DNA from: Microbacterium sp. AK031
Lineage (GTDB): Bacteria; Actinomycetota; Actinomycetes; Actinomycetales; Microbacteriaceae
Assembly: GCF_024807145.1 (NCBI RefSeq)
Contig: NZ_JANUCA010000001.1
Span: 496,001-560,000 of the forward strand
Direction of reading: 5' to 3'
DNA: 64,000 bases
A model generated the notes under the pieces. It searched no databases, had not been told where the DNA came from, and saw only the letters and a program-made list of their open reading frames with translations. Made by a program: the position numbers and the translations under genes. Position 1 is the stretch's first letter. The number at the start of each line of letters is the position of its first letter. Of the stretch, positions 63,187 through 64,000 are shown in pieces.

Positions 63187-64000
63187 ATGACCATTGCAGA
63201 CAACATCCGTCGCCCGCTTCCCATGGCCGACCACGTCCGCGGCAAGCGCTCCGCTGTCACGTGCGAGCTGAAGTGCGCGAACGCGTGCCTCGGGCCGGAA
63301 TGCAACACCTCGACGAACCAGGACTTCCGATCCATCGCTTCGGCGGTGTTCTCCCGCCGCGCACTGTTCGGACTCGCCGCTGCGGCAGCCGTGGCGATCG
63401 CCGTCGGCGTCGACCGCACCGCACCGGTCTCGGCCCCTGGCGCTGTCGGCGTGGGTGGCCTCGGCGTCTCCAGCGGTAAGCCGGGAACCGCCGGACTCTC
63501 TTTCGGCCCGATCGCCTCAGTGCCTGCCGAGGTCGACGCCTTCACCGTGCCGGAGGGCTACACCTGGCGGCCGTTGATCCGTTGGGGCGACCCGCTTTTC
63601 TCGAAGGCGCCCGCGTTCGACATCCTCGCGCAGACCGCTGAGGCGCAGAGCGGCCAGTTCGGCTACAACAGCGACTACCTCGACATCATCCCCGACTCGA
63701 ACGGCAAGACCGGCGTGCTGGTGAACAACCACGAGTACGTCAATCCGAACCTCATGTTCCCGGCCACGACGGACGCTGCAGAGCTGCAGCGCCGCGGCGA
63801 CATCTACAAGGCCGCTCAGGGCATGTCCGTCGTGGACATCGCACGACGCAAGGTCGGCGAGCCGTGGGCCTACGTCGTCGATGGACGCCGCAACCGCCGC
63901 ATCACGGTCGAGACCGTGTTCGAACTCACCGGTCCTGCTGCCGGGTCAGACCTCGTCAAGACCGCAGCAGACCCCGAAGGACGTTGGGTTCACGGCACAC
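63187..64000 (+). CDS. phoX: PhoX-family alkaline phosphatase (5' part)
   Basis: The first 271 codons of a DUF839/PhoX protein; the gene runs off the right edge. The N-terminal CELKCANACLGPECN segment and a twin-arginine signal (FSRRALFGLAAAAAVAIAVG) are characteristic, and mature sequence such as GFTVPEGYTWRPLIRWGDPLF-like elements follows. PhoX is a Ca/Fe enzyme that frees phosphate outside the cell. The ATG has GAGGAGGA upstream. It pairs functionally with the divergent phosphoesterase and the PHO-box-like repeat. Confidence 0.9.
   Translation, partial: MTIADNIRRPLPMADHVRGKRSAVTCELKCANACLGPECNTSTNQDFRSIASAVFSRRALFGLAAAAAVAIAVGVDRTAPVSAPGAVGVGGLGVSSGKPGTAGLSFGPIASVPAEVDAFTVPEGYTWRPLIRWGDPLFSKAPAFDILAQTAEAQSGQFGYNSDYLDIIPDSNGKTGVLVNNHEYVNPNLMFPATTDAAELQRRGDIYKAAQGMSVVDIARRKVGEPWAYVVDGRRNRRITVETVFELTGPAAGSDLVKTAADPEGRWVHGT

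Overview
The window is a high-GC, gene-dense bacterial chromosome segment with no phage or plasmid backbone. Protein content and style point to an actinobacterium, most likely a Microbacteriaceae member close to Microbacterium. This taxonomic call is inferred from familiarity with the proteins, not from a search. Supporting signs are an actinobacterial Rho with a long disordered N-terminus, DUF2993, DUF3097-like, DUF1304 and DUF5684 proteins, an LPXTG-anchored phosphoesterase, PhoX, many GTG/TTG starts, and start codons placed directly behind TANNNT -10 hexamers.

Layout. 1-5.3 kb: trmB, a CAAX-protease-like membrane protein, DUF1304, a GyrI-like protein, thrC and a coiled-coil protein. 5.3-8.5 kb: an operon of a MerR regulator fused to a DNA-polymerase-beta-clamp-like module, an MFS exporter and a HAD hydrolase. 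8.5-13 kb: tRNA-Arg(CCG), an SGNH hydrolase, argS, DUF2993 and a BrkB-like protein. 13.1-20.2 kb: the overlapping lysA-hom-thrB amino-acid cluster, then rho and prfA. 20.2-23.2 kb: a block that interrupts the usual prfA-prmC order. It holds a nuclease-like (DUF559/AbiEi-type) gene bracketed by two 64-bp palindromes, a truncated and frameshifted membrane-protein remnant, and cysK-cysE. 23.3-33.5 kb: prmC, a Sua5/YrdC protein, a WecA-like transferase, an AtpI-like protein and the complete F1Fo ATP synthase operon atpBEFHAGDC. 33.5-44.7 kb: yaaA, DUF5684, an aldo/keto reductase, a PP2C phosphatase, an EccC/FtsK-like double ATPase, ald, an asparaginase, osmC, an acyltransferase and an FKBP lipoprotein. 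44.7-54.9 kb: the isoprenoid/protease set dxr, rseP, ispG, separated by opposite-strand inserts: a MurE-like ligase, ycnI with a membrane protein, and a PhzE-type fused anthranilate synthase behind a complete trp attenuator. 53.7-60.4 kb: an NTF2-like protein, an AlaX-like editing protein, a chimeric HTH/GNAT remnant, an RNB ribonuclease, a PEP-mutase-like protein, proS and a LOG-family protein. 60.4-64 kb: a surface-anchored metallophosphoesterase divergent from phoX (cut by the window end), with a PHO-box-like direct repeat between them.

How the parts fit. lysA, hom, thrB and thrC serve the aspartate family; cysE and cysK make cysteine; the anthranilate synthase feeds tryptophan under leader-peptide control. 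argS, proS, tRNA-Arg, prfA, prmC, Sua5, trmB and AlaX form a translation-quality theme. dxr and ispG belong to the MEP pathway.

Most notable are (1) the palindrome-flanked nuclease gene that replaces the 5' part of its neighbour, (2) the intact trp attenuator with an 11-residue leader peptide ahead of a PhzE-like synthase, (3) the MerR/beta-clamp fusion with its 19-bp-spacer promoter, and (4) a very regular 'TANNNT + exactly six bases + start codon' arrangement at about twenty operon heads, which implies widespread leaderless mRNAs.
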